Shown piece by piece: positions 20,366-30,348 of a DNA stretch of 64,000 bases. The notes beneath the pieces were generated by a model that did not search any database, was not told where the DNA came from, and saw only the letters and a list, made by a program, of their open reading frames with translations. Source of the stretch: Flectonema sp. DT1601. Its lineage: Eukaryota > Euglenozoa > Diplonemea > Diplonemida > Diplonemidae. The stretch lies in contig OZ025845.1 of the NCBI GenBank assembly GCA_964019425.1, positions 620,001 through 684,000 of the forward strand. Direction: 5' to 3'. Position numbers and translations under genes: made by a program. How positions within the stretch are numbered: position 1 is the first letter of the stretch; every line of letters begins with the position of its first letter.

Positions 20366-21304
20366 ATGACTGTTAGTCGCAGTGATACCGAAGACGTAAT
20401 TGAAATAGGAAATGGAGAGTTGCAGTCTGGAGGGATGTCTATATGCACTGCAGAAAAAATAATGTTAGAAATAGTTTCGAGTGGTGTTAAAAACTGTGAG
20501 GTTACGAATAGGACATTATCGATGCTGACTCAGTGGGAGGCTACGTTGAGGAAATGGGAAGATGACTTATCAAAGAGACAAGCGATTATTACCAAGAGAG
20601 AAATAGATTTGGATGACCATTATGAAAGACGTGTTGTGAACGGTCCTCCCAAAATATTCCATCCTGAAGTGGTGGCAAGACCATCAAAACAATGGAAACC
20701 TCCTTCACCAATGCAAATAAAACTAAGTCCTACTAGCCCTATTCCCGTAAACACAAAACAAGTTACATTACAGATGAGTAAAGGAAATAGTTATAGACAA
20801 TCGCCGTCAAGTTCCAATCACACTAATCGGTCTCCAACTAGAAAAAGGAATTCTGCTGGTGATGTCTCGACTGGTAAGATTGCTTTGTCCTCACCGTTAG
20901 TGAGGAGTAGGTCTCTTAATAAAAAAGATTCATCGTCTCCGTTTATAAAAAGACTAGAGAGGACACGTTCTGATACTAATCAAGGTACAGTAGCCATTGG
21001 TGGAGTTATTGTAGGGTCTTCTCATCATATAAGGAAACAGAGTCCGTCAACTCGCTTAAGATCATCGAAATTAAAAAATCAACGAGCTGGTCCAACCGAC
21101 ACCGACGCAGCAACCGGATCACGAAAAGATTTCGAGGTATGCTCGACGACTAATCAGGATATCAAATCCATTCCCTATGTTACTATTACCAAGTCTAAAA
21201 CACAGGCATCTCTCCGACGTAGCAACACTGCTAGGCTCCGCTCCTCCACAGCACTTCCTTCGGTTTCCTCTCCATTTTCACCTCATAAGGCTTTCATCCC
21301 GTAG
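20366..21304 (+). CDS. Unrecognised basic Ser/Pro-rich protein with short coiled coil
   Basis: Intact single-exon frame of 312 residues ending in TAG. Residues about 45-95 are helical and heptad-like (LSMLTQWEATLRKWEDDL), long enough for a short coiled coil. The remaining two thirds are basic and rich in Ser, Pro, Thr and Arg, with many SP/TP dipeptides (SPTSPIP, RSPTRKR, SLNKKDSSSP), which suggests a disordered, phosphorylated tail. I do not recognise the family. It lies between the phosphatase and the SAM-domain gene on the same strand, 325 bp after the former. Codon use looks like that of its neighbours, so it is probably a real gene; microtubule or nuclear association would be a guess. 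Confidence 0.6.
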   Translation: MTVSRSDTEDVIEIGNGELQSGGMSICTAEKIMLEIVSSGVKNCEVTNRTLSMLTQWEATLRKWEDDLSKRQAIITKREIDLDDHYERRVVNGPPKIFHPEVVARPSKQWKPPSPMQIKLSPTSPIPVNTKQVTLQMSKGNSYRQSPSSSNHTNRSPTRKRNSAGDVSTGKIALSSPLVRSRSLNKKDSSSPFIKRLERTRSDTNQGTVAIGGVIVGSSHHIRKQSPSTRLRSSKLKNQRAGPTDTDAATGSRKDFEVCSTTNQDIKSIPYVTITKSKTQASLRRSNTARLRSSTALPSVSSPFSPHKAFIP

Positions 21305-21812
21305 AATGTTTTTATATCTTGTTGGGAGAATAACTTATCGATCATAGGGGCAGGTCAATATCCATATTTTCAAAAAAAAAAAAAGGCAGGGAGGACATCA
21401 GTACTCTGCTTATATTTTCCTTATTGCATAAGGGGGAAAACAAACATGAACCAAAAAATAAAATAAAATAAAATAAAATAAAATTAATAATAATATTATA
21501 ATCTCTGTACCCTTTGCGGGTGCTTATGTTCTGGTTGTGTTTAAATTCTTATTTTGTAAGGAACGCTAGTTTTTTTTTTTTTTTACATTTTTTTTTTTAT
21601 AATAATAAAGCCCATCTTCATCCTCATCTTGGCAGATTAAAATCAACAAATGTCCCTCACATTTTAAAAACATCTGCTGATGTCAGTGAGCTTAGAAGTA
21701 ACGTGGAAAACGATTTCTAGATACTTATACCCTCCTGTTCAGTTAAATTCTCATTGCTGTTATTTTTTTCTTTCTTTTTTTTTTTGCCCGCAGCTTGCAG
21801 CTAATTAATAAT
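21305..21812. other. Intergenic
   Basis: AT-rich spacer with an AAAAT repeat at 21456-21486 and T runs. A strong pyrimidine tract (21762-21788) ends in GCAG at 21790-21793, 20 bases before the next ATG. Confidence 0.6.
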
Positions 21813-22695
21813 ATGTCATGGACCATCCCAGCAACTGCGGGAGTTGCCGCAGGAGCTGTGGTGTTGGCTGGATGTTCACCAGGAGTTAGAAGCTGCATAC
21901 TGAGTAAAAGGATTTCAGAGCTACACAAACACAAACTTAGCCATGATGAAAAAGAATATGAAAAGTGGAGTTCACTTGATCTTTCTGCATGGCTTCTACA
22001 GAGAGGTGTTTCGAGTGAAGTGGCTATGAGAATTCAGAGTGAGAATATTCACGGAGATTCATTTCTTCATTTACGGCGTTCACACTTAACAGAATTAGGT
22101 GTTTCAAAACTTGGAGACATAATGAGAATTGAATCTCTTCAAAAGCTTCTTGGGAATGAAGAGCTTGATTCTTCAGGTATGTGTTGTTAGGGTTGGGGAG
22201 GGAGGTAACGAGAAAAAAAACAACAACAACAACAAACAGCCACGACTCCATCTTCCGGTATTCGTCAAAACCCTCTTCGCCCAAATACCTCCGAACCCAG
22301 AGAAGAAGTCACCGACTCTCAACCGACTACCGTTAAAGCTATTCGTGATGCGAAGTATGCCGAAGCCGTCTCCAGCCACACCGAGTCACTTCATAAAATG
22401 AAAGATTTAGTCTCGTCGAGAGATTTTCAAAATGCCTCCGTTCGCGAGAAGAAAATGCAACTTCAACAAGTTAATTCACTTCTGACTCGACTACTTGAAT
22501 TCGCAAGTCAAATACCTGAAGAACACGGCATGATCCTACTTAAGGAAATACAAGAAACTCATGAATTTGTGACTGCAAAGTCTCTAAGCACCTTATCAGA
22601 GGTACGCTCTGCCACTACCGGCACAGCAACTGTTGGAAAGCAACAATTAATATCCGAAACCTCGAAGTTGGTTCGTTCTGGTAAGCTTTCAGGTG

Positions 22696-22728
<33 letters not shown>

Positions 22729-25700
22729 GAGACAAACCTCCTTTAACTTGGTATCAGTCCAAGTCGGTTCCACGGAGTTTTCGTGACACAAGACAAAAAA
22801 CCATCACGACAAAGAGTTACATTACTATATTTTTCTGTATAGTTAAAAAGATAAATAAACGTGTATTTCTGCTACGTGTAATCTCTTACTCAGATTCCGA
22901 TATAAACAAATAACTTATCAGGAGAAGCAGCCCTAATGAAAATCCGAGAACTTGTCACGGGTTCAGAAACACCAGAAGAGCTCTCTGAGATAAAAAAATT
23001 GATGACTCTTTTGAGAGAACCTGTTCAGACGAGAGCACCTTCAGCGGATTCAAAATTAGCAAAGATCTTAGCGATCAAAGAAGAGCTGGAAGAACATCCT
23101 GAAAGGGCAGGTTCGCATATGATGAACCAGGTGAGTGTTTTTTTTATATTGTAATTTTCATACAACACATACAAAAAAAAAAAAAAAAAAAAAAAAAAAT
23201 TACAGTTAAAATTATTATCATCTCCTTCACAAGACTCTTCAAAAGAAGAACTGGAAGCTCTTCACGACGTGTTTCAACTTCTAACTGGAGAAAAAGGAAA
23301 ACCAACTGCAAACTTACAAAAGATATTATCTATAAAACAAAAACTTATTGAAAGTCCAGACACAGCAAACAAGGAAGAATGCCTGCTGCAATTAAAGAGT
23401 TTCATATCGGGTATGTTATTACTGTCTTGTGTTTTTCAATTTTTTTAAAAAAACAAACAAACAAACAAACAAACAAACAAACAAACAAACAAACAAACAA
23501 ACAAACAAACAAACAAACAAACAAACAAACAAACAAACAAACAAACAAACAAACAAACAAACAAACAAACAAACAAACAAACAAACAAACAAACAAACAA
23601 ACAAACAAACAAACAAACAAACAAACAAACAAACAAACAAACAAACAAACAAACAAACAAACAAACAAACAAACAAACAAACAAACAAACAAACAAACAA
23701 ACAAACAAACAAACAAACAAACAAACAAACAAACAAACAAACAAACAAACAAACAAACAAACAAACAAACAAACAAACAAACAAACAAACAAACAAACAA
23801 ACAAACAAACAAACAAACAAACAAACAAACAAACAAACAGGAGAAACAGAACCAACCCCTGCTGAAATGACTGCTCTTCAGGAAGTATTTACCCTGATTG
23901 ATACTGGAAAGAGTAAGCCAACTGGTAAACTTGATAGGTTGTTAGAAATTCAGGATCAAATTAAACACAAACCTTCATCTGTTAACATTGAAGGGGTTCT
24001 CGATGAAATCAACGATTTCGTACAAGGAAAAGTAAAACCCTCAGAAGATGAGATGACGGTTATCAAGTCTATCTTTAATGTATTAAGTGGAGATGTTGAA
24101 ACTGAAAACGATGAAACTTCAGAAATAATTCAAACGATCGCTCAGATAAAAAAAGATCTCCTGAGCGGAGGACCAGAAGGTATTGAATCAGCCCTTCTCG
24201 CCCTAAAAAATATCGTCTCGGGAGACTCTCAGCCTTCAGTTAGTGAAATGGCAGCTTTGAATGAACTGTTCGCTATGATACATTCAATTAAAAACGGTGA
24301 ACCACTTGAGATTGGACCGGAATCCGACTCTGGTCTGCAACTACTCAAATTCGCTAAGGGACTTCAAAAGGGTAAGTGGGAGGCTCGCTCTCCAACCAGC
24401 AGAGAGGCCTATCTTATTGAACTTTCTAAGAAACTAGACCAATACAAATCTGAACCCAACTTCGACAGTGAGATATCTGACAGAGTTGGACACTTACTGT
24501 CTGCGAGGATTCAGGAAATTCGCAGCGGAAAACTATCTCCAATACAGAAATTATTGCAAGCCTCGTCTCTTCTCAGCCGAGATTTCTCTGAAAAAGAGAT
24601 CCCAGAGCAGGCCAAGTCCCTCGTCATAGTCAGCGACCTTCTCGAAGAGTACGCTGAATCCCCCGATCACGATGAGGCTATTGCTGCAAAACTACGTGAA
24701 CTGGTCGAAGTCAAGACTGAGGAACACGCTCGTCACAAAGAAATTCGATCCCTGGAGAATGAAGTAGGATCTGATACTGGTGTGTGATATCATCTTAACA
24801 TTGATTTACTATTCAGTTATCCATAACTAAAAAAAAAATAAAATAAATAAAACAACTTCCCCCCGACCCACAGCTGGTGCTCTAGACGGTGCTATTGAAA
24901 AACTGGAAGCCGAAACTTTTGGAGATCTGACCATCGAAGACCAATTCACTCTTCTTGAAGATGCCTACACAGTCATCGATAGCATCTCACAAAAGGGAAT
25001 GGCTTTAAACACTGAGAAGACATCAGAACTTTTAGAATTAATAAAGAAAAGACAAAAAGAAGCAACTGAACACGGTAGACTATTAGATAAACCAACCAAG
25101 GAAGCGATCGATAATGAAGTCGACGAGGATGAAGAAGAAGAGGACGAAGAAGATCAGTTAGAAAGCGAGGAAGAAGTTAGAAAAGTTCCACAACATGAAT
25201 TAAATGTCCTCCCACTTGTCCAAGACAGACTATCACATCCAGATTTTGCGAACAACTCATCAGAGTTTGAGTATCAGATGTTGATGTGGTTACTTGCGCA
25301 GTGTAGTGAAACCTTGAGATCGGTACTGACTGCTGAAGACCTTCAGCGTGCTGTTCAACCTGTTCACAAACTTTTAATGGAACGTCTGGGTGAGTGTTCT
25401 AAACTACCACTTCGTAAAGAGATCTCAAGCAATCACCTCTATTCTTACAACACGACTACGAAAACCTTTTCTTTAACACCAACCTCATCAAATGCCACGG
25501 GAAACACTATTTGTTTAGAATCAGAGGTTATTACTGAATCTCACGACCATCCTGAGAGAGAGTTGACTGCGATTCTCGTTTCAGTTGATAGCGAAACCGG
25601 GTCAGAAGCGATGGAAATCCAACATTTAGCATACGTTCTAAAAACAAAACTTGGATACAAAAAAGTGATCACCCTCGCAGGTGAAGATGCAACAGCAGAG

Positions 25701-26278
25701 TTACTAGACCAAGCATTGTCAGACAATCCAAATGTTGCTCTTGTTCATGCTCGGATTGGTGAGACTGAGACTCCAACTACATTGACATTCCCACCTCAGA
25801 GTCAAGGAAAGTCAGAGATGCCACTTTCTTGGATTAAAAATAAAACCCCATCCACAGCGTGTGTTGTAATAGACGCGTTGTCTACGTGTACCTTCACAAC
25901 CGGTGATACTGACTCACATGAAATAACATTCAACACCGGAGGTAATCATAGTAGTGTACCAACGACATGTGCGTGGTTATTTGATGGATTTTTTACTCCA
26001 TTAGTGACTGAAGCTTTCTACGTGGATCCACCCAGAACTGTCTCGGAGTTAATTCATAATGTGGTCAAGATGTCTGGGGATGACTCTCAAACGGTATGTC
26101 TTCGAGGGTTTTTTTTTTTTTTTTTTTTTTTTGTTCTCTTTATCAACGTAACACACAACAGGAGTTAACCAAAGTCCGATTTGAAGATTTCGATAAATGC
26201 CTCATCTCATTTGGTTTAAAAGAGGATAAAATTAAAAGAGAAGACGATGATGATGATGATGATGTAGATGAAGAATGA
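21813..26278 (+). CDS. SAM-domain protein with tandem helical repeats and a caspase-like C-terminal domain
   Basis: Seven exons join in frame to 1,168 residues: 21813-22176, 22240-22692, 22922-23130, 23206-23410, 23841-24779, 24874-26093 and 26162-26278 (TGA). Residues 5-22 are a hydrophobic anchor (TAGVAAGAVVLAG). Residues 52-114 form a SAM domain (WSSLDLSAWLL ... LTELGVSKLGD). The middle (about 270-620) has at least three degenerate helical repeats of about 75 residues, built on EMxALxEVFxLI and KPxxKLxxLLxI. An acidic run precedes the C-terminal domain. Residues about 950-1100 follow the strand/helix order of a caspase fold (ILVSVDS, KKVITLAG, VALVHARIGE, ACVVIDALS), but the usual YSGHG and DAC(H/Q)SG sites are not kept, so it may be a pseudo-protease. 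The fold assignment is inference; the SAM domain is solid. Confidence 0.72.
23451..23839 (+). repeat. (AAAC)n microsatellite filling an intron
   Basis: About 97 near-perfect AAAC units make up most of the 430-bp fourth intron (23411-23840) of the SAM-domain gene. The intron starts GTATG and the last repeat unit merges into the acceptor AAACAAACAG. The flanking exons join in frame (split Gly codon), so the array is intronic, and the long TNKQ and VCLF frames over it are artefacts. Confidence 0.95.
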
Positions 26279-26995
26279 CAATAAAAAAAATCAAAAAAAA
26301 AAAAAAAAAAAAATAATTTCATTTTTTGTGTTGCTTAATATAATGCCATTTTTTTTTTTTTTCCCCTACACACACGATCAATGATTTTTTAAGAAAAAAA
26401 TAAAAAAAAAATAAAAAAAAACAACATAAAACATAAGGCTATTCGTTATCCTTCTGAGTAGCCTTAACCATTTCTCTCTTTTTTTTCTATTATTTTTTTT
26501 TTAACAACTCTTTTTAAGGGGTTGTTTTCCTTAGATGCATTCGCTTGAGAAGCGATTTAATTTAATTTTCAATTTAATTTTTTTTCTTTTTTAATTTGGT
26601 ACGCAGACTACTAATAAGTTGAGTATCTGTGGCAAGGAAATGAGGGGAATTTAACTACAAAAAAAAGAAAAAATAATAATAATAAGACAGAAACCTTCTT
26701 AGTGGGGTTTGCCTCAGAATAGAGATTGATTTTAGAGAAAAAGTTTTTCTCTAAAAAAAAAAAAAATAGTAAACATGTTAAGAAGTTTAGTCCTTAGATT
26801 GTTTTGACGATTTGAAAAAAAAATTTTATAACGGAAGTCGAGTAGTTTTTTATTTTCTATTTTTTTAAGGAATAGCAGCATAGAATAGGATTGTAGAATA
26901 GATGATTGAATCGTTTTGATTGGAGTTTCCCTTTTTTTTTTTTTTTTTAAAAACGATTTGTTCTTCAGTTGCGACCCCATTACCACCATATCAAT
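26279..26995. other. Intergenic with small hairpins
   Basis: About 0.7 kb of A/T-rich spacer. Three perfect short stems lie close together: AAGGCTA/TAGCCTT (26435-26441 with 26459-26465), AACAAC/GTTGTT (26503-26508 with 26521-26526) and TCGCTT-GAG-AAGCGA (26541-26555). A T-rich tract ends in TTCAG near 26968 before the P1 start. No gene is seen. Confidence 0.55.
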
Positions 26996-27322
26996 ATGTC
27001 GACCGATGAACTCGCCTGCACCTACGCGTCCCTCATCCTTCACGACGAGGGGTTAGACGTTACTGCTGAGAAGATTCAAACTCTGGCTACTGCTGCCGGA
27101 TTGGAAGTTGAGGCATTTTACCCAACCCTGTTCGCCTCATTCTTGGCAACCAAGCCACTCGGTGGACTTCTGAGCAACGTTGGAGGTGCTGGTGGCGCTC
27201 CAGCTGATGCCGCACCTGCTGATGCAGCACCTGCGGCTGAAGCCAAGGGAGGGGACAAGAAGGCTGCTGCCCCTGCGGAAGAGTCCGAAGATGGTGACAT
27301 GGGATTTGGTCTCTTTGACTAA
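26996..27322 (+). CDS. RPLP1: 60S acidic ribosomal protein P1
   Basis: A complete 108-residue protein. The N-terminal half ([20 protein letters not shown]) is the P1 dimerisation domain, followed by an Ala/Gly/Pro hinge and the acidic tail ending GDMGFGLFD, the conserved motif by which P-stalk proteins recruit elongation factors and ribosome-inactivating proteins. P1 is favoured over P2 by the SELAC-type start. In P1 the Phe-Asp end is followed at once by the stop, here TAA, a useful check that TAA means stop in this genome. The protein works in the large-subunit GTPase stalk with P0 and P2, which are not in the window. The start lies 28 bases after a T-rich tract ending in AG. Confidence 0.97.
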   Translation: MSTDELACTYASLILHDEGLDVTAEKIQTLATAAGLEVEAFYPTLFASFLATKPLGGLLSNVGGAGGAPADAAPADAAPAAEAKGGDKKAAAPAEESEDGDMGFGLFD

Positions 27323-27514
27323 ACTGTTTAGCTCGTTAAGAAAAAAAAAATAAAAAAAAATAAAGATTTAAAAACATTCTATTCCTTGATCACTGCACCT
27401 TCCCACAGAACAAAGCAACCCAGCTAACCAAACGGGTTGAGAACAGAAGTAGTACTGCATCAGGATGGAGAGGAAGGGGGAGCAGTATTTTGGATTTAGA
27501 AATGGAAAAGAATG

Positions 27515-27546
<32 letters not shown>

Positions 27547-27721
27547 AAACGAACCACCAGAAAGTACTACCTGGAACTGGTATTTCCCTAGTCGTTGGGA
27601 GAGTGTTATCTTATCTATTTTTTTTTAAAAAAGTTTTTTTTTTTTAAAAAAAAAATTGAAAAAAAATTAAATTTCTCAACAGGGGTCTCATTTTAATTTA
27701 CACATTTTGAGCAAACCAACA
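27323..27721. other. Intergenic
   Basis: 399 bp with an A run of about 30 near 27514-27544 and paired poly-T/poly-A blocks at 27619-27660. An AG at 27681-27682 follows ATTTCTCAAC, 39 bases before the next ATG. Nothing else is seen. Confidence 0.6.
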
Positions 27722-28003
27722 ATGTCGCTTCTCGGACTACAAATGACTGCACAAGAAGCGGTAAGAGAAAGTAACATCCATACAAAAAACCACCGTCGAC
27801 TACTAACAAATTTAAACTCAGTTGCGCAAATTAAAAGAAGTACCCACATAAAGAAACGTAACACAGGAAAGGTTCACGAACACGGAATTCAACATCTAAG
27901 TAATCTCATAGCACTTGGTGACTTAGATGGTAGTCGTCCTTTGTCTTTGAGTCTTACGAAAAAAAGCAATTCATCGTTGAGCAAGTTTTCAAAAAAGAGT
28001 TAA
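27722..28003 (+). CDS. Small basic protein, unrecognised (93 residues)
   Basis: ATG 27722 to TAA gives 93 residues without introns. The protein is basic and mostly polar (KNHRRLLTNLN, KRSTHIKKRNTGK), with a probable helix at the N-terminus (LLGLQMTAQEAVRES) and a Ser/Lys-rich C-terminus. I do not recognise a family. The composition is not homopolymer-driven, the frame is clean and the codon use resembles the neighbours, so it is likely a real gene. It is too short for a firm call. Its position between ribosomal P1 and a small membrane protein gives no functional hint. Confidence 0.5.
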   Translation: MSLLGLQMTAQEAVRESNIHTKNHRRLLTNLNSVAQIKRSTHIKKRNTGKVHEHGIQHLSNLIALGDLDGSRPLSLSLTKKSNSSLSKFSKKS

Positions 28004-28284
28004 AAACTCATACAGAACCGTATTCACATGCAGCCTTCTACTGGTAGCACTATTCAAAAATACAAATTGGTGCAGAAAGGTGGCTTCATAAAGATTTTTT
28101 TTAGAGATTTTCGCTATTCACTGGAAGCGATGATTTTTGGAATCGTGTGGGTGGCAAGAAATCGACATCGTTACGGCAGTTTTTAAAAAAAAACAAGATT
28201 TTTTGTTTTTAATTATCTTTTACTTTTCATCAGGTAAAGGGAAAAAAAACACCAACAACACCAACAAACAACAACAACAACAAC

Positions 28285-28662
28285 ATGTCAAAGCTACTGT
28301 CGGTGCTATTTGTATTGATGATGTGTGTGGGGGTACGTTCTGATGTCTGTCGCGATAATAATAAAGCACTTCGAAATTGTCAAAGATGCAGCGATCAAGA
28401 AATGAGAACCATAGACATATGTAAGGAACAAGGATTACGTAAAATCACTTGCACAAACGGTGACGCTAGCTACTACACTTGTACGTATGACGAGTTGAAT
28501 TATTTTGCAAGTTTGGCAGTTCAGTTTGGGATGTCCGAATTTGCATTCTTTCAATCAATCTGTTTGGTCATAGCCATCGTTTGCGGATGGTATATGAAAC
28601 AGAGAAAGTCATACCTCGTGTCATTGCAGCAGATAAGGTATAATAAGCTTCTCGAAACGTGA
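28285..28662 (+). CDS. Small secretory-pathway membrane protein with six-Cys ectodomain
   Basis: 125 residues. The N-terminus (KLLSVLFVLMMCVGVRS) is a clear signal peptide with probable cleavage after about residue 19. The next 48 residues hold six cysteines (VC, NCQRC, DIC, ITC, YTC), which suggests three disulphides in a small lumenal or extracellular domain. One membrane segment follows (SICLVIAIVCGWYM, about residues 91-107), then a short basic cytosolic tail (KQRKSYLV). I do not recognise the family. The ATG is preceded directly by a CAA-rich leader (28250-28284). A T-rich tract ends in CATCAG at 28228-28233, 51 bases before the start. Topology is inferred from hydrophobicity read by eye. 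Confidence 0.7.
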   Translation: MSKLLSVLFVLMMCVGVRSDVCRDNNKALRNCQRCSDQEMRTIDICKEQGLRKITCTNGDASYYTCTYDELNYFASLAVQFGMSEFAFFQSICLVIAIVCGWYMKQRKSYLVSLQQIRYNKLLET

Positions 28663-28937
28663 AGTTTTTTTTGTGTATAAAAAAAAAAAAAAAAACAACT
28701 TCCCATTTTCTTTTTTTTTTATTTATATATTTTCTTTTTGTTCTATCTCTGTTTGTTCCTGTTAGTAAGTATGAAAGTTATTACTACGTTTTTATTAAAA
28801 AAAAAAAAAAAAATGCTATTTATTTTTTTTCATTTATACACATAAGGCTACATAACAGAAATGAGTGGGAGAGAAGACTAAGGCAGCTTCTTCTTCTTCT
28901 TTTTTTTTTTTTTTTGTTTCCCCTCTGAAAAGTAATA

Positions 28938-30074
28938 ATGCCAACCCTCAGATTGCGAGACTCTGAATTATCAAAATACATTCGCCGACAATGGGGATCT
29001 GATGTCGGAGTTATTGGAAATTTACAAAAAGATAAATTACACAACCAACTTCAACGAGATGTCGACAGTACTTTTAAACACTGTGAAATAGGACCCTGGA
29101 GCTATCGTTCTATTATGAAAATCGTATCCGGAGGTAGTGGAGGAGGTAGACGGTGTCTATTTTGGTACAGACAAATGAAGTTAAAGCAACTTTTACCAAC
29201 TGCTGCGATCGACTTGCAGCTGTTGCACTCTCACTCCTTGTCGTTTAATAAAGTTAACGACTTGATTCGCATTTGGGATTATCTAAAAAATAAAAGTAAG
29301 GAAACCCTTCCTGTTCCACTTTATAATTGCTTCATTCACGGTTTGTGTATGTCTGGGAATTTTAAATTAGCTGAGAAATACTACGATGAGTTGGCTAACT
29401 CTAACGATCAACAACCCACACTTGTAACTCACACTACTATGCTCTCAGGAGTCCTGACCACGTCAGATGCTGAGAAATATATGAAAAGAGCAAGAATGGA
29501 TCAAACATACTTATCACATGAATTCTACACAAAGTGTATTTCATGTTTTTGTAGACTCCGAGAAAACGTTAAAGCCGGTGAGATTATGAAGGAAGCAATC
29601 GATGAAATGAAAATATCAACCAAAGCAATGAATTCGCTAATGGAAGCCTCTCCTACTTTAGTTGAGACCATAAATACTTTTTCATCGATGAGAAGATTGG
29701 GATTGACACCAAATCACTCAACCTTTGTGATCCTTTTAAATGGTTTGGGAGACCATGTTAGGCTTCCTGGTGATTTTTATTATAAAATTTCAGAACATGT
29801 TTTTGACAGAATGAAATGTTTTTACAATCTTCGACCGACTGAGAGTATCTGCGTAGCCCTTATGAAGATATACAGCAAGACTGCCGACTGCGATGCCGCT
29901 GAAATACTTCGTCGTCAAGCCACGGAACAATATCACATACCTGATGATGCTGTTATGAATTTAGTAATCTCGTGTTATGTGACGTATTCTTTTTGGGAGG
30001 ATAATCCAAATCAAAAACCAATCATATCAAGTAGCGGAGAAGACTTATATAAATATGCCCTGAAGGTTGTGTAG
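28938..30074 (+). CDS. PPR-like repeat protein
   Basis: A single-exon frame of 378 residues ending in TAG. From about residue 120 the sequence shows helical-hairpin units of about 35 residues in PPR style: LYNCFIHGLCMSGNFKLAEK, then THTTMLSGVLTTSDAEKYM, FYTKCISCFCRLRENVKAGE, and later TFVILLNGLGDH and SICVALMKIYSKTADCDAAE. Repeats are degenerate, so the count (about five to seven) is uncertain. PPR proteins bind organellar RNA in mitochondria or plastids. The basic N-terminus (LRLRDSELSKYIRRQW) could be a targeting region, but I cannot confirm it. If mitochondrial, it argues that the organism keeps an organellar genome. A TPR or armadillo-like repeat is the main alternative. Confidence 0.65.
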   Translation: MPTLRLRDSELSKYIRRQWGSDVGVIGNLQKDKLHNQLQRDVDSTFKHCEIGPWSYRSIMKIVSGGSGGGRRCLFWYRQMKLKQLLPTAAIDLQLLHSHSLSFNKVNDLIRIWDYLKNKSKETLPVPLYNCFIHGLCMSGNFKLAEKYYDELANSNDQQPTLVTHTTMLSGVLTTSDAEKYMKRARMDQTYLSHEFYTKCISCFCRLRENVKAGEIMKEAIDEMKISTKAMNSLMEASPTLVETINTFSSMRRLGLTPNHSTFVILLNGLGDHVRLPGDFYYKISEHVFDRMKCFYNLRPTESICVALMKIYSKTADCDAAEILRRQATEQYHIPDDAVMNLVISCYVTYSFWEDNPNQKPIISSSGEDLYKYALKVV

Positions 30075-30173
30075 ATGATGCAGTAAGTTAAGCATCGGAT
30101 GATCTATTTCGGTTTGGGTTATCAGAGAGGACTTCTTCATGAGCTCGTGGGAGGAATTATAATGAGGCGATGG

Positions 30174-30206
<33 letters not shown>

Positions 30207-30348
30207 CGCTGGCACCCAACAGCGGAATTTCTTTTTTTTTTTTGGGGGGTGACAGGCAAACTGAAAGTCTGAAATTATGGAAAACTTGTTTACGAGTTTT
30301 ATGGGAGTTTTGTTTATTATTCATTTCTCCTTTTAGTATAAAAAACAG

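Noticed and set aside
23402-23870. Long VCLF and TNKQ repeat frames on both strands
   Set aside because: They translate the AAAC array, which is shown to be intronic by in-frame joining of the flanking exons.
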